Assembly: GCF_002741035.1 (NCBI RefSeq)
Contig: NZ_CP016808.1
Coordinates: forward strand, 682,001-746,000
Length of the DNA: 64,000 bases
Direction: 5' to 3'
Source of the DNA: Paenibacillus sp. BIHB 4019
GTDB taxonomy: Bacteria; Bacillota; Bacilli; Paenibacillales; Paenibacillaceae
The notes beneath the pieces are model-generated. The model saw nothing but the letters and a program-made list of their open reading frames with translations, did not search any database and was not told where the DNA came from. Below, piece by piece: positions 17,159 through 26,638 of the stretch. The position numbers and the translations under genes are program-made. Each line of letters begins with the position of its first letter. The stretch's first letter is position 1.

Positions 17159-19039
17159 TTACACCATAATTTTGCACATTGCGTTCGTAAATTCAACCGG
17201 ATCTTGAATTGGCAAACCTTCGATAAGCAGCGCTTGGTTGTACAGCAGGTTCGTGTACAGGCCGAGCTTCTCTTCATCGCTGGCGAAAGCGGTTTTGAGC
17301 GACTGCAAAATCTCGTGGTTGACATTGATTTCGAGCACCTTGTCCGCTTTCACATTTTGGCTGTCCGGCATCGCTTGAAGAATTTTCTCCATTTCAATGG
17401 ACACTTCGCCCTCCGAGGTCAAACATACCGGATGCGATTTCAAGCGCTTCGAAGCGCGAACACCGGATACTTTGCCTTCGAGGATCGTTTGCATTTTCTC
17501 AAACAGATCCTTGTTATCAGTCGCCTCCGCCTCTGTCGTTTCCTCGCTCGGATCCGCTTCAATGCCAAGATCGCCGCTCGATACGGATTTAAATTCTTTA
17601 TCCTTGTATTTCAAAATCACTTTAATCGCAAATTCGTCGATATCGTCCGTGAAGTACAAAATTTCGTACCCTTTGTCCAATACCATTTCCGTCTGCGGCA
17701 GCTTCTCGATGCGGTCAATCGAAGCGCCCGAAGCATAATAAATGTACTTCTGATCTTCCGGCATGCGCTCTACATACTCATCCAGCGATACGAGTGTTTT
17801 CTCCTTGGAGGAGCTGAACAGCAGCAAGTCCTGCAGCGTATCCTTGTTTGCGCCGTAATCGTTGTAGACGCCAAATTTCAGCTGTCTGCCGAATGCTTTG
17901 TAGAACTTCTCATAGCTGTCGCGCTCGTCTTTGAGCAGGCTGATCAGCTGGTTTTTAATTTTGTTTTTGATGTTTTTGGCAATGAGGCTCAGCTGGCGGT
18001 CATGCTGGAGCAGCTCGCGGGAAATGTTCAGCGACAAATCCTCGGAATCGACCATCCCTTTCACGAAGCCAAAATAATCCGGCAGCAGATCGGAGCACTT
18101 GTCCATAATGAGCACGCCATTGGAGTACAGCTCAAGGCCTTTCTCAAATTCCTTCGTGTAATAATCAAACGGCGTATGCTCTGGAATGTAGAGAATCGCG
18201 TTGTACACAACTGCGCCATCTGCACTGATATGGATATGCTTAAGCGGCTTGTCGAAGCCATAACGCTTCTCCATATAGAAGTTGTCGTAGTCTTCCTGCG
18301 TCAGCTCGTTTTTATTTTTGCGCCAGATCGGCACCATGCTGTTAATCGTCTGCTCTTCGGAATACTCTTCAAATTCGCCTTCGCTGTCTTCCTTCGGACG
18401 TTGTCCGGCAACATCCATCTTGATCGGATAGCGAATGAAATCGGAATATTTCTTAATGATTGCACGCAAGCGATATTGCTCCAAAAACTCGTCGTAGCTG
18501 ACTTCTTCCGCATTGTCTTTAATTTTCAGCACGATTTCGGTTCCGACGGTATCCTTCGTAGCCGGCACAATCGTATAGCCGTCTGCTCCTTCGGATTTCC
18601 ATTTGAACGCTTCGTCGCTGCCGAGGGCACGGCTTGTTACCGTTACAACGTCCGCCACCATAAACGCCGCATAAAAACCAACGCCGAACTGGCCGATAAT
18701 GTTATGGCCGTCCTTCGCTTCATTTTCGTTCTTGAAGGCCAGCGAGCCGCTCTTGGCAATAATGCCGAGATTGTTCTCCAGGTCCTCCTTGGTCATTCCG
18801 ATACCTGTATCGGCAATCGTCAGCGTGCGCGCCTCTTGATCCGCCGTTACTTTAATATAATAATCCGCCTGATTGAATACCAATTGATCATCGGATAATG
18901 CTTTGTAGTAGATTTTATCAATTGCATCACTAGCATTGGAGATCAGCTCGCGCAAAAAGATTTCCTTCTGCGTATAGATGGAGTTAATCATCATTTCCAG
19001 CAATCTCTTCGATTCCGCTTTAAACTGTTTCTTGGCCAC
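17159..19039 (-). CDS. htpG: Molecular chaperone HtpG (Hsp90)
   Basis: A 626-residue ATP-dependent chaperone. The N-terminal ATPase shows [19 protein letters not shown], the [20 protein letters not shown] loop and [16 protein letters not shown]; the middle domain has the client/ATP arginine segment [10 protein letters not shown], and a C-terminal dimer domain follows. I choose GTG 19039 (giving [16 protein letters not shown] after the start) because AAGGGAGA precedes it by seven bases. Expression is probably HrcA-controlled: a perfect CIRCE lies 57 bases upstream, just downstream of a sigma-A promoter. Confidence 0.96.
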   Translation of the reverse strand: MAKKQFKAESKRLLEMMINSIYTQKEIFLRELISNASDAIDKIYYKALSDDQLVFNQADYYIKVTADQEARTLTIADTGIGMTKEDLENNLGIIAKSGSLAFKNENEAKDGHNIIGQFGVGFYAAFMVADVVTVTSRALGSDEAFKWKSEGADGYTIVPATKDTVGTEIVLKIKDNAEEVSYDEFLEQYRLRAIIKKYSDFIRYPIKMDVAGQRPKEDSEGEFEEYSEEQTINSMVPIWRKNKNELTQEDYDNFYMEKRYGFDKPLKHIHISADGAVVYNAILYIPEHTPFDYYTKEFEKGLELYSNGVLIMDKCSDLLPDYFGFVKGMVDSEDLSLNISRELLQHDRQLSLIAKNIKNKIKNQLISLLKDERDSYEKFYKAFGRQLKFGVYNDYGANKDTLQDLLLFSSSKEKTLVSLDEYVERMPEDQKYIYYASGASIDRIEKLPQTEMVLDKGYEILYFTDDIDEFAIKVILKYKDKEFKSVSSGDLGIEADPSEETTEAEATDNKDLFEKMQTILEGKVSGVRASKRLKSHPVCLTSEGEVSIEMEKILQAMPDSQNVKADKVLEINVNHEILQSLKTAFASDEEKLGLYTNLLYNQALLIEGLPIQDPVEFTNAMCKIMV

Positions 19040-19095
19040 GAATAAATCTCCCTTCAATAATCATCATTATTAGGCTGCGTAAGGCTAAGTCTAGT

Positions 19096-19122
19096 TTAGC
19101 ACTCTTCACGCCTGAGTGCTAA
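19096..19122. promoter_or_regulatory. CIRCE operator (HrcA binding site) upstream of htpG
   Basis: TTAGCACTC (19096-19104), nine bases, GAGTGCTAA (19114-19122): an exact match to the CIRCE consensus. It lies between the -10 box at 19133-19138 and the htpG start at 19039, the position where HrcA blocks transcription or mRNA elongation. Confidence 0.95.
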
Positions 19123-19132
19123 TCCTAATTTT

Positions 19133-19162
19133 TATATACCATATATGAATTTGTAATGTCAA
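19133..19162 (-). promoter_or_regulatory. Sigma-A promoter of htpG
   Basis: TTGACA (19157-19162) and TATATA (19133-19138) are separated by 18 bases and point at htpG, with the CIRCE operator directly downstream. Confidence 0.75.
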
Positions 19163-19169
19163 CTTATGG

Positions 19170-19868
19170 TTAGCATTCGCTATCCCATTCGGCATAAAAC
19201 TGCTCCAAGTAGGCTAGCATGAACTGATGCCGCGTTTCGGCAAGCTTTTTCCCATAGGCCGTGTTCATTAAATCCTTCAGCTTAAGCAATTTCTCGTAAA
19301 AATGGTGCACTGCCGTCGATTCGCCGCTCCGGTATTCCGCCTCCGTCATTTCCGTGCGGGGCCGCACATTCGGATCATGCAGCAGATGGCCCTTCGCGCC
19401 CGCATAAGCAAACGTTCGCGCAATGCCAATGGCGCCAATCGCATCGAGCCGGTCGGCATCCTGTACAATCTCGCCCTCCAGCGTGCTCATCGGCTTGCCT
19501 CCGCCGCCCTTGAAGGACATCGTCGATATGATTTCCATTACATGGGCGGCATGCTGTGGATGGACGTTGTTGTGCTCCAGCCAGCTCCGCACCTTCTGCA
19601 AGCCTGCGGCTTCGCTAGCATTCAGCTTGGCATCCGCGATATCATGCAGCAGCGCCGCCAGCTCGCAAATGAACAAATTCGCCTGCTCCTCGCGGGCAAT
19701 CGCCTTCGCCGTCTGCGTAACCCGGCGAATGTGCTGCCAATCATGCCCCGTGTATTCTCGCTCCAGCGCCTGCCTGACGAACTGCTCGGCAGCTAATAGA
19801 ATCGACTCGTTCGCCTGTTGCTCTTGATGGTCTTCTTTATGTTTCTCTTGATTATCCTTCGGATTCAT
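19170..19868 (-). CDS. HD-domain phosphohydrolase (YedJ-like)
   Basis: A 232-residue metal-dependent phosphohydrolase. The HD signature is seen as HDWQHIRRV (first His), ALLHDIADAK (His-Asp) and DADRLDAIGAIGIARTF (last Asp), in the order and spacing of YedJ-type proteins. The first 25 residues are Glu/Gln/Lys-rich and probably disordered. The substrate is not known for this group. The start overlaps the stop of the next gene upstream (19852), so the two are likely co-transcribed. Confidence 0.9.
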   Translation of the reverse strand: MNPKDNQEKHKEDHQEQQANESILLAAEQFVRQALEREYTGHDWQHIRRVTQTAKAIAREEQANLFICELAALLHDIADAKLNASEAAGLQKVRSWLEHNNVHPQHAAHVMEIISTMSFKGGGGKPMSTLEGEIVQDADRLDAIGAIGIARTFAYAGAKGHLLHDPNVRPRTEMTEAEYRSGESTAVHHFYEKLLKLKDLMNTAYGKKLAETRHQFMLAYLEQFYAEWDSEC

Positions 19869-20526
19869 CGCCTGTCCATGCCCGCCTTTCTCCTACCCAT
19901 ACGTCTCCAGCCTGCAGCTTGTATAACGTATCTGGTTGTCCACCCCATTGCTGCTTCTCCACATTATAAGCTCTGCTCTTGATACGCTTAACTTCCCGCT
20001 CCGTTCGAAATCCTGATGCCAGATCATCGTCTAGCTCGGACTCATAATAGAACTCGGCATCTATATGAAGCTGCCAGCCAAAATGCTCTACGCCTTTGAT
20101 TTTGTGCAGCAGAGGGAGCTTAGCGAGACGTTCGTCCGCACTAGCCTGAATCATCGTACTTCGCTCAAAAGTATAATCATAAGTATGCAGCTGCTCGCCA
20201 ACCGCCGCAACCACCTGCGAGGATATGAAATCCGGCTCAAACAGCCATATTTTTAAATAAAAAGCTTCGTTTCGCTGCTTTAATTGCTGATGCCACGCTT
20301 CATAAATATCCATTAGCTCCGACAGCAGTAGCCGCGAAAACCAGACAGGCGGATTACGGCGAACGAGTCTATAAAATAGGTCGATCCAAAGCTTCACATA
20401 ATCCCGTTGATGATGGGCGAGATACTCCACATCCAGCCGCATATAGCGCTGCTTCCACTTCTCTATGTGCCGGACTCTGCGCTTCCAGCCCCTTATCTTG
20501 TGCTTATTCGACAAGCCCTTTTCCAT
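19852..20526 (-). CDS. Hypothetical protein, 224 residues
   Basis: Not recognised. The protein is soluble, rich in aromatic and basic residues (RGWKRRVRHIEKWKQRYMRL at the start), with no signal peptide. A C-terminal stretch PDTLYKLQAGDVWVGERRAWTG ends it. The frame has clear codon bias like its neighbours and overlaps the HD gene by 17 bases, which supports it as a real gene and suggests a linked role. Between 20527 and 20716 there is no gene. Confidence 0.7.
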   Translation of the reverse strand: MEKGLSNKHKIRGWKRRVRHIEKWKQRYMRLDVEYLAHHQRDYVKLWIDLFYRLVRRNPPVWFSRLLLSELMDIYEAWHQQLKQRNEAFYLKIWLFEPDFISSQVVAAVGEQLHTYDYTFERSTMIQASADERLAKLPLLHKIKGVEHFGWQLHIDAEFYYESELDDDLASGFRTEREVKRIKSRAYNVEKQQWGGQPDTLYKLQAGDVWVGERRAWTGDESEG

Positions 20527-20716
20527 CGTGCGGCCAGCGCCCCTTCGCCCTTAAAGTCCTTCTATTATATCGTTCCTTCCCTTATTTGGAAGCTGCTCTT
20601 TCGCCGTTTTTACAAAACTAGCTCCGTCTCTTGATCTGCCTTTAACAATCTATTTATATACTTAGAACGATTCTACATACGATCTTAAAAAAAGGATAAA
20701 GGGGATTTGCAAAATT

Positions 20717-22297
20717 ATGAAAACGGTTAAGCAACTTGTTCAAATGATGTCAGTCGCCACGATGCTCGCTGCCGGGACAGGCGCCTTTGCCCCTGCCGCT
20801 CTCGCTGCTGATGCGCCCGCTGGCGATTATGTGAAGCTGCGCCAAGCGATCGAAAATATGCAAGGCGAAGTAACATGGGACGCCACCAGCCGCAGCGCTG
20901 AAATTACGGTAAGCGGTTTAAAAGCATCGTTCCCGATTGGCTCTTCTTCCGCAACGATTAACGGTGCCGCAACTGAAATTGGAACCCCTTCCCTTTTAAC
21001 GAAAAGCACGACCTATGTTTCCAAAAAAGCGCTGGACAGCCTGAAAGCGCAGCTCGTCCAGCAGCAAAATAAAACCGGCTTTGAGCTTGCCGCCTCCTTC
21101 CAAATGCCAAGCGAAAGAGCCGAAATCGCAGCGTCCACGCCAGACGGCAAACGCCTGCTCGTTACCGAAGCGGACAACGGCAGCATTTCCGTGCTCGACA
21201 TCGCGGACATTAACAAAGTCAGCGTGCTGAAAACCGTCAGCTTCCACGACCTTTCCGCAGATGCAGAAGTGACCAGCGTCACCGTATCCAAGGATGGCAG
21301 CTATGGACTGGCAGTCATCCGGACGGGCGATGACGTGAACAAAGCGAACAAAGGGCTGCTTGCTGTAGTGGATTTGGCTACTTACAAAACGGTAAAAACG
21401 TATGAGCTTGGCATTGGTCCTGACTCCATCGCGCTTTCGCCGGACGGGCTGAATGCTGTAATTGCGATTGAAGATGAGGAGATTGATAAAGCTGCGGATG
21501 AAATCGATTTTGCAAATGCGAAGCGCCCTGGCAGCATAATGATCGTTTCTTTTGCAGGCGGCGACCCGCTGAAGGGCGAGGTTGTGGATATTGCGACTCC
21601 ATTGGACGATGTAGAGGGAGCGATTTATCCGCATGATCCGCAGCCAGAGTATGTGGCAATCAGCCCGGATAGCGCAACCGCAGCCGTCACGATGCAGGAA
21701 AACAACGCCATTGCCCTTGTCGATTTGAAAACGAAAAAGCTCATTCGGATTTTCTCGCTCGGCACGACGCAGCATAAAGCCGATTTGGAGGACGATGGGA
21801 ATGTACGGTTTACACAGAATTTGACCGCCCGTTATGAGCCGGATGGCATTGCGTTTTCGCCAGATGGCAAATACGTGATGACCGCCAATGAAGGCGACTT
21901 GGGCAAAAATGAATTTAAAGACGGCGTGAAGGCCGGTGGCCGCAACATCGCGGTCTGGGATTTGGAGGGCAAGCGGGTATACGACAGCGCGAACCTGATT
22001 GACGAGGCGACAGCTAAAGTCGGCTTGTATCCCGATGACCGCAGCCCGAACAAAGGCAGCGAGGTCGAAAATCTGACCGTCGCGACAGTCGACGGAACAG
22101 CCCTTGCGGCAGTAGCGTCGGAACGCGCGGATGCAATTTTATTTTTCGATATCGCGAATGCTGCCAGCCCTGTCTACCTCGGCTTGATTCCAACGGCTGG
22201 AGAATCGCCAGAAGGCATTCACCGCGTACAAGGACGCAGCTTGTTCGTCAGCGCGGATGAGAGCACGGGCACGGTAAGCTTTTACGCGAAAAAATAA
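20717..22297 (+). CDS. Secreted beta-propeller protein with copper-amine-oxidase-type N-terminal domain
   Basis: The 526-residue protein has a signal peptide (about residues 1-31, ending before ALAADAPAG). Residues 35-115 resemble the wall-associated copper-amine-oxidase N-domain-like module common in Paenibacillus surface proteins (VTWDATSRSAEITVSG, INGAATEIGTP). The rest is a YVTN/choice-of-anchor-type propeller: repeats such as LVTEADNGSISVLDIAD, LLAVVDLATYKTVKTYELG and PDGIAFSPDGKYVMTANEGD. The EGD and LGL-PTAGESPEGI patterns recall the mesenchyme-specific glycoprotein-like family. No enzyme active site is seen, so a binding or surface role is inferred. Confidence 0.8.
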   Translation: MKTVKQLVQMMSVATMLAAGTGAFAPAALAADAPAGDYVKLRQAIENMQGEVTWDATSRSAEITVSGLKASFPIGSSSATINGAATEIGTPSLLTKSTTYVSKKALDSLKAQLVQQQNKTGFELAASFQMPSERAEIAASTPDGKRLLVTEADNGSISVLDIADINKVSVLKTVSFHDLSADAEVTSVTVSKDGSYGLAVIRTGDDVNKANKGLLAVVDLATYKTVKTYELGIGPDSIALSPDGLNAVIAIEDEEIDKAADEIDFANAKRPGSIMIVSFAGGDPLKGEVVDIATPLDDVEGAIYPHDPQPEYVAISPDSATAAVTMQENNAIALVDLKTKKLIRIFSLGTTQHKADLEDDGNVRFTQNLTARYEPDGIAFSPDGKYVMTANEGDLGKNEFKDGVKAGGRNIAVWDLEGKRVYDSANLIDEATAKVGLYPDDRSPNKGSEVENLTVATVDGTALAAVASERADAILFFDIANAASPVYLGLIPTAGESPEGIHRVQGRSLFVSADESTGTVSFYAKK

Positions 22298-22348
22298 GAA
22301 CGGCTGCACGCTGCACTTAGCATAGCTGTTGTCACCTGTTTTAATGAG

Positions 22349-22387
22349 AAAATCCCTTGAGCGCTTGTATGTGCTCAGGGGATTTTT
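22349..22387 (+). terminator. Terminator of the beta-propeller gene
   Basis: AAAATCCC-TGAGC pairs with GTGCTCA-GGGATTTTT; T-run at 22382-22386. It also could stop leftward reading, since an A-run lies on its other side. Confidence 0.85.
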
Positions 22388-22408
22388 GGCTTTTAAAGCT
22401 ATGCGCCG

Positions 22409-22830
22409 TCAGGGCATCCAAATCCGCTTGAAGCTGGAAGCCGGACCGGTGAAGGAAAGCTCGTACACGTCGGGATTGGATAAGGCTTCCCATTCCTCAA
22501 ATCCGAATGCCTGATCCAGATGCCCCAGAAGCAGCGAAATGAGGTTGCCGTGTGAGACGATTACGGCATTTTTCCAGCCGCTATTCAGCACCTCGGTAAC
22601 GACTTGAACGGCCCGGCTTGTAGCGGTACGGCTGGATTCCCCGCCCTCGTAGCATAAATCCATATCGCCATAGGTTCGGCGAAGCATTTCGCGCCAGTCT
22701 GGATGATTTTGACCTAATAAAACTCGCTCGGTTAACCGCTCATCCAGCTTTATAGGCAGGCCAGTGGCGTCAGCTAATGGAGAAATCGTTCGGAAGTAAA
22801 AGTAAGCGAGTCAGCTGCTGATCGATTGCA
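22409..22830 (-). pseudogene. Histidine-phosphatase-family gene, C-terminal fragment
   Basis: From about 22800 leftward the frame reads RTISPLADATGLPIKLDERL, then a region ending in IVSHGNLISLLLGHLDQAFGFEEW, the late His-Gly motif of phosphoglycerate-mutase/histidine-phosphatase proteins. The first His motif (RHG type) is missing, and a TGA in frame at about 22826 cuts off the upstream part. So only the C-terminal half is left. The N-terminal half of a similar gene lies at 24835-25060, same strand, on the other side of the FGGY kinase. Confidence 0.75.
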
Positions 22831-22975
22831 GCTTCTCGCGTATTCCTGCTACTGGCGGGTATGCTTCTCCGCATGAATGTAAACCTACATTACATACCGC
22901 AAGACAGCTTCAAGCTTCGAGCTAAGGCGGCTTCGAGCTTTGGGCTTCGAAATTTTCCGTATCAGGGGCTTGATC

Positions 22976-23003
22976 CCTGCACAAAGATAGATTTGGCGGA
23001 CAC
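22976..23003. repeat. Copy of a dispersed noncoding sequence
   Basis: This 28-base stretch (ending TTTGGCGGACAC) matches 52540-52567 at 25 of 28 positions by direct comparison. Like the 21-base repeat at 14934-14954 it carries a GCGGAC word. The stretch 22840-23160 around it contains no gene I can support. Confidence 0.6.
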
Positions 23004-23166
23004 CAAAAAAGGAGTAGTCGTTCATGGCAAATGCATGGCCGAGCTGACGCAGCATTGTAGAAATATTGCCCATGTCTGATAAGCATCGTGCCTCTAATGG
23101 CTTATAAACTGGAATCCGCATCGTCATACTTCCATCATCATGAAATTGTAACATTTTTCACGATTC

Positions 23167-24780
23167 TCATTTCTTCCAATTTTCCAGAAAATGATCTACC
23201 GCTGCCTGCTCAATTGCCAGCCCTTCCGTGTAACGCTTCATAAACAAGGCAAAGCCAAACACATCTGCGCTGTCAGGATAAACCTCTTGTCCTTCTGCAT
23301 CATTGAACACTTTAGTGGCAAGGTAATCAGCCAAGCCCTCATGCTTCTCCTTATTAACCATATAGGATGCCAAAATGGCCATCCCCCATGCGCCGCCCTC
23401 ACCGGCCGTAGACATGACCGAAACAGGAACATTCAGTGCTGCGGCACACATTTTTTGACCGACTAGCGGCGTTTTGAACAATCCGCCATGCGCCAAAATA
23501 CGGTCAATCGTTAGTTGCTCCTTCTGTGTCAAAATATCCATTCCCAGCCTTAATGCAGCAAACGCGGTAAACAGATGTACTCTCATAAAGTTAGCCAGAT
23601 TGAAACGGCTTTCTGGAGAACGAACGAACAGCGGACGACCTTTTGCAAGTCCGGTAATGTTCTCGCCTGAATAGTAACCGTAGCTCAGCAAGCCGCCGCC
23701 ATCAGCGTCTGCTTCCAGCGCTTTGCCCAACAGGACGCTGAATAACTGGTTCATATCGGGTTTCTGCCCCATTGCTTCATAAAATTCACGGAACAAGCCG
23801 AGCCATGCATTAATATCGCTGGAGCAGTTGTTAGCAAGAACCATGCCGACAGGGCTGCCATCAGGTGTAGTCACGATGTCAATCTCAGGGTACACCGTGG
23901 ATAAATCTTTCTCCAGGACAATCATGGCAAAAATCGACGTACCTACGGAAATGTTGCCGGTACGCTTTTTGACACTATTCGTAGCGACCATGCCTGTTCC
24001 GGCATCGCCTTCTGGAGGACATAGCGGAATACCTGCTTGCAGGCTCCCTGATGGATCTAATAATTGGGCACCAGCTCCACTTAGATATCCCGCATGTTCA
24101 CCTGCAGTATAAACTTTAGGTAAAATATCTTTAAGCTTCCACGGGTAGTCTTTATCGGCAATTAAATCGGCAAACTGCTTCACCATATCTTCATTATATT
24201 GCTGTGTAGATTCATCGATTGGGAACATACCAGAGGCATCCCCGATACCAAGAGCCTTGCTCCCAGTCAACAGCCAATGCATGTAACCTGACAAAGTCGT
24301 CATATAATCTAGGTGAGCGACATGCTCTTCATCGTTCAAAATCGCTTGATACAAATGTGCGATGCTCCAGCGCTCTGGAATTTTAAACTGGAATTTCTCG
24401 GTTAGCTCCCATGCAGCTGTACCCGTTGTGGCATTGCGCCATGTACGGAACGGAACCAATAGCTCCCCTGCTTGATCAAGTGCAATATAGCCCTGCATCA
24501 TGGCAGAGCATCCGATTGATCCGATTTTTTGCAGGGTTACGCCATAATTATTCTCAATCTCTTGCTTTAATTGGCGATAGGTTTCTTGCAACCCGTTAAT
24601 CATTTCATTGAGATGGTAGGTCCAATAACCGTCGATCAATTGATTTTCCCACTCATAGCTGCTGGAACCGATAGTTTGAAAATTGTAATCAACCAGTACA
24701 GCCTTGATTCGAGTGGATCCACATTCGATGCCAAGCGAGGTTTCCCCCTTGACTATTGCTTGTTTAATATTTTGATCCAT
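23167..24780 (-). CDS. FGGY-family carbohydrate kinase
   Basis: A 537-residue sugar kinase of the hexokinase/actin fold: [17 protein letters not shown] is the N-terminal phosphate-1 loop, [16 protein letters not shown] follows, GTSIFAM is a phosphate-2-like loop, and [20 protein letters not shown] the C-terminal adenosine-type motif. It is of full length with no breaks. The closest group I can suggest is the ribulokinase/xylulokinase-like branch, but the substrate is not shown by context: the neighbours are pseudogenes. It starts at 24780 behind GAGGAG and lies between two halves of a histidine-phosphatase gene, suggesting that it came in by insertion. Confidence 0.88.
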   Translation of the reverse strand: MDQNIKQAIVKGETSLGIECGSTRIKAVLVDYNFQTIGSSSYEWENQLIDGYWTYHLNEMINGLQETYRQLKQEIENNYGVTLQKIGSIGCSAMMQGYIALDQAGELLVPFRTWRNATTGTAAWELTEKFQFKIPERWSIAHLYQAILNDEEHVAHLDYMTTLSGYMHWLLTGSKALGIGDASGMFPIDESTQQYNEDMVKQFADLIADKDYPWKLKDILPKVYTAGEHAGYLSGAGAQLLDPSGSLQAGIPLCPPEGDAGTGMVATNSVKKRTGNISVGTSIFAMIVLEKDLSTVYPEIDIVTTPDGSPVGMVLANNCSSDINAWLGLFREFYEAMGQKPDMNQLFSVLLGKALEADADGGGLLSYGYYSGENITGLAKGRPLFVRSPESRFNLANFMRVHLFTAFAALRLGMDILTQKEQLTIDRILAHGGLFKTPLVGQKMCAAALNVPVSVMSTAGEGGAWGMAILASYMVNKEKHEGLADYLATKVFNDAEGQEVYPDSADVFGFALFMKRYTEGLAIEQAAVDHFLENWKK

Positions 24781-24834
24781 GATTGCACTGCTCCTCTCTG
24801 AATTTGAGATTGAACCGAATGATGGATTTATTGC

Positions 24835-25060
24835 AGCCAGTTCGTTCCGCTCTGGACAGATGTGCTGGGTTTGACGCTTACAGAAAATCCCTTGAGTTCA
24901 ATAAGCCCGATTCATATGGGCTCGAAATGCTTTCCTCTATCTGCTTGTTGTCTAAAAAAAATGCCAATTGCTGCGCATGCTCGATTCCCTCTGCGGTTAA
25001 CGGAGCATCAGTCTCCTAGCCTTTTGCTTGGCAATGACGGACTAGATAAATCGTTTTCAT
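24835..25060 (-). pseudogene. Histidine-phosphatase-family gene, N-terminal fragment with early stop
   Basis: Behind AAGGAG and from ATG 25060, the frame reads MKTIYLVRHCQAKG, then TAG, then ETDAPLTAEGIEHAQQLAFF, followed by a segment with ISSPYESG. This is the N-terminal part of a histidine phosphatase (the RH motif is intact, though the usual Gly after it is Cys). An in-frame TAG falls at codon 15, and family resemblance ends soon after ISSPYES. The missing C-terminal half resembles the fragment at 22409-22830. Confidence 0.8.
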
Positions 25061-25173
25061 ATGCGTTACTCCTTTTTGTTTATACGATTCCTGAAACGAA
25101 CAAGGCATGCAAAAAATGATGGTGTATAATGTTGGAAAGCATATATTTTAATGTAAAGGGGTGTCCGTTCCTA

Positions 25174-25690
25174 ATGGCAGAAAGAACAAAAGTGGTTGAA
25201 GTTGTTCCTTACGATCCCGTGTGGAAGGATCAATTCCAGCTAATCAAGGACATGATTGAAGGTTATATTGGCGAACTAATTTTAGGCATCGAGCATGTAG
25301 GGAGCACTTCAGTGGAAGGACTGCCGGCGAAACCGATCATCGATCTCGACGTGGTGGTGGAAGATTACAGCGTACTGCAAGCCATTGTGGAGCGTCTCGC
25401 CAAAGAAGGCTTCGAGCATCAAGGCAATTTAGGCATTGAAGGGCGGGAAGCTTTCAAACGGGCGTTTCCGGACAATTTTATGAAATACCATCTTTATGTA
25501 TGTCCCAAAGACGGCAAAGGTTATCTGGAGCATATTGCTTTTCGTGACTATCTCCGCTCCAATGAAGCAGCCCGGAGGGAATATGGATCGTTAAAGGATA
25601 AGCTGGCTGAATAGCATCGCCATGACATTGACAGCTACTGTGAAGGAAAGACCGAATTTGTTACCACAATCCTGCGGGAAACCCTTTATC
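25174..25690 (+). pseudogene. GrpB-family nucleotidyltransferase-fold gene cut by an in-frame stop
   Basis: The protein begins MAERTKVVEVVPYDPVWKDQ, then has the family core LGIEHVGSTSVEGLPAKPIIDLDVVV and HLYVCPKDGKGYLEHIAFRDYLR. The frame ends at TAG 25612-25614 after 146 residues. Directly beyond it, in the same frame, HRHDIDSYCEGKTEFVTTIL continues the normal family C-terminus up to about 25690. So one nonsense change removes about 24 residues. Partial function cannot be excluded. I place the start at ATG 25174 with AAGGGG upstream. Confidence 0.82.
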
Positions 25691-25817
25691 GATGAAGCGC
25701 TCCATCAAATAACCCTATACCCGGCTATTCCGGCATTCTCAAGTAACTTATATGCTAATTATTTTTGTAGAGTGTCGGAATACATTTTTCCTCTTGCAAA
25801 TCAGCCTTGCAGTTCTC

Positions 25818-26096
25818 CTAATCCTGCTTCCACTCCTTCGCCATTTCCTTCAATTCAGGAGGCAGGTACACAGTGTTGAACGTGCCGTCGTGAATGTAGA
25901 GGTGGAACGGTTCAGGAAGGTATTTTAGTAGGTGTTCTTTTTTCTCCTCCAACGATTCTCGCTGCATCCCCAAGTAGTCTACACCTTCTGAACGATAGTA
26001 GGCCAACTCCTCCTCCCACTGCTCCTCCGTTTCCGGATAAATAAGAAATGAAGTAATCTGCATCAGTTCATACCATTCTCTTGTGCAAAATTTCAT
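25818..26096 (-). CDS. Short DUF4085-like protein beside CRISPR array 1
   Basis: A 92-residue frame beginning MKFCTREWYELMQITSF, which resembles the N-terminus of the DUF4085 family as I recall it. Members are usually above 200 residues, so this copy is probably truncated at a TAG stop (25818). It ends 34 bases short of the first, degenerate repeat of CRISPR array 1. The function of the family is not known. It may be another remnant in the decayed 22.4-26.1 kb patch. Confidence 0.5.
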   Translation of the reverse strand: MKFCTREWYELMQITSFLIYPETEEQWEEELAYYRSEGVDYLGMQRESLEEKKEHLLKYLPEPFHLYIHDGTFNTVYLPPELKEMAKEWKQD

Positions 26097-26129
26097 GGAG
26101 GCCCTCTTTGGTTACTTGTGATTGTTGTG

Positions 26130-26436
26130 GTTTAAAATTGCGCACTCCGTACGAAGTGCGACTGAAGACGAACATGGCAATGAAAGTGAATGTTGATGGG
26201 TTTCAATCTACGCACTCTATACGGAGTGCGACGCTATGGACAGTGCAAAGCGTGCGTATCAGCAGGTGTTTCAATCCATGCACTCCATACGGAGTGCGAC
26301 GTCAACCAGCAGCTAACCAGCAGCTAACCACGAAAGTTTCAATCCACGCACTCCATACGGAGTGCGACATACGGCTGGATGACAGCACAAGATTTTTAAA
26401 GGAGTTTCAATCCACGCACTCCATACGGAGTGCGAC
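26130..26436 (-). CRISPR. CRISPR array 1, type I-C, five repeats
   Basis: Five 33-base repeats at 26130, 26200, 26268, 26336 and 26404 with spacers of 37, 35, 35 and 35 bases. In crRNA direction the repeat reads GTCGCACTCC...GGATTGAAAC, the type I-C form, with a GCACTCC/GGAGTGC stem. The leftmost repeat (26130-26162) has several changes, including loss of the TTTCAATC end, which marks the trailer end; the leader lies on the right (26437-26620). Transcription is therefore leftward. No cas genes adjoin; the cas operon is about 11 kb away. Confidence 0.97.
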
Positions 26437-26620
26437 AGCGAAAATACATACAATTGATTCCATCATGGCATCAGTTGCATATATTTTCAAGATCATCCAT
26501 ACGAACAAAGTCTAAATAAAATATCGACTTTTCCCAAAGTCCTTCGTTTTCGTCATGGTTCGACAAATTTTGAGGTGCGAATCCCCTAGGGTTTTTATGG
26601 GAGCTTCCGATTCGCACCTG
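26437..26620 (-). promoter_or_regulatory. Leader of CRISPR array 1
   Basis: AT-rich sequence directly upstream (in transcription) of the newest repeat. It shares AGCGAAAATAC beside the repeat, CCATCATGGCATCA, and a 37-base block (26571-26607) identical to 37231-37267 in the leader of array 2. GGTGCGAATC (26574-26583) and GATTCGCACC (26609-26618) form an inverted repeat. Confidence 0.85.
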
Positions 26621-26638
26621 CATCGGCATAAACTTTCT

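Noticed and set aside
17204..18898. A long rightward open frame of 564 codons opposite htpG
   Set aside because: It mirrors the codon bias of htpG on the other strand, has no recognisable domain and no ribosome binding site.
22885..23154. An 89-codon leftward frame after the FGGY kinase
   Set aside because: No family recognised, weak start context, and it runs through a copy of the dispersed repeat; more likely noncoding.
24960..25690. Possible recoding of TAG, since two neighbouring genes have in-frame TAG
   Set aside because: Other genes in the window end normally in TAG, and the neighbours show further decay, so plain nonsense mutations are simpler.
26081..26515. Open frame running through CRISPR array 1
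   Set aside because: The repeated STHSIRSAT-type peptide is just the translated CRISPR repeat.
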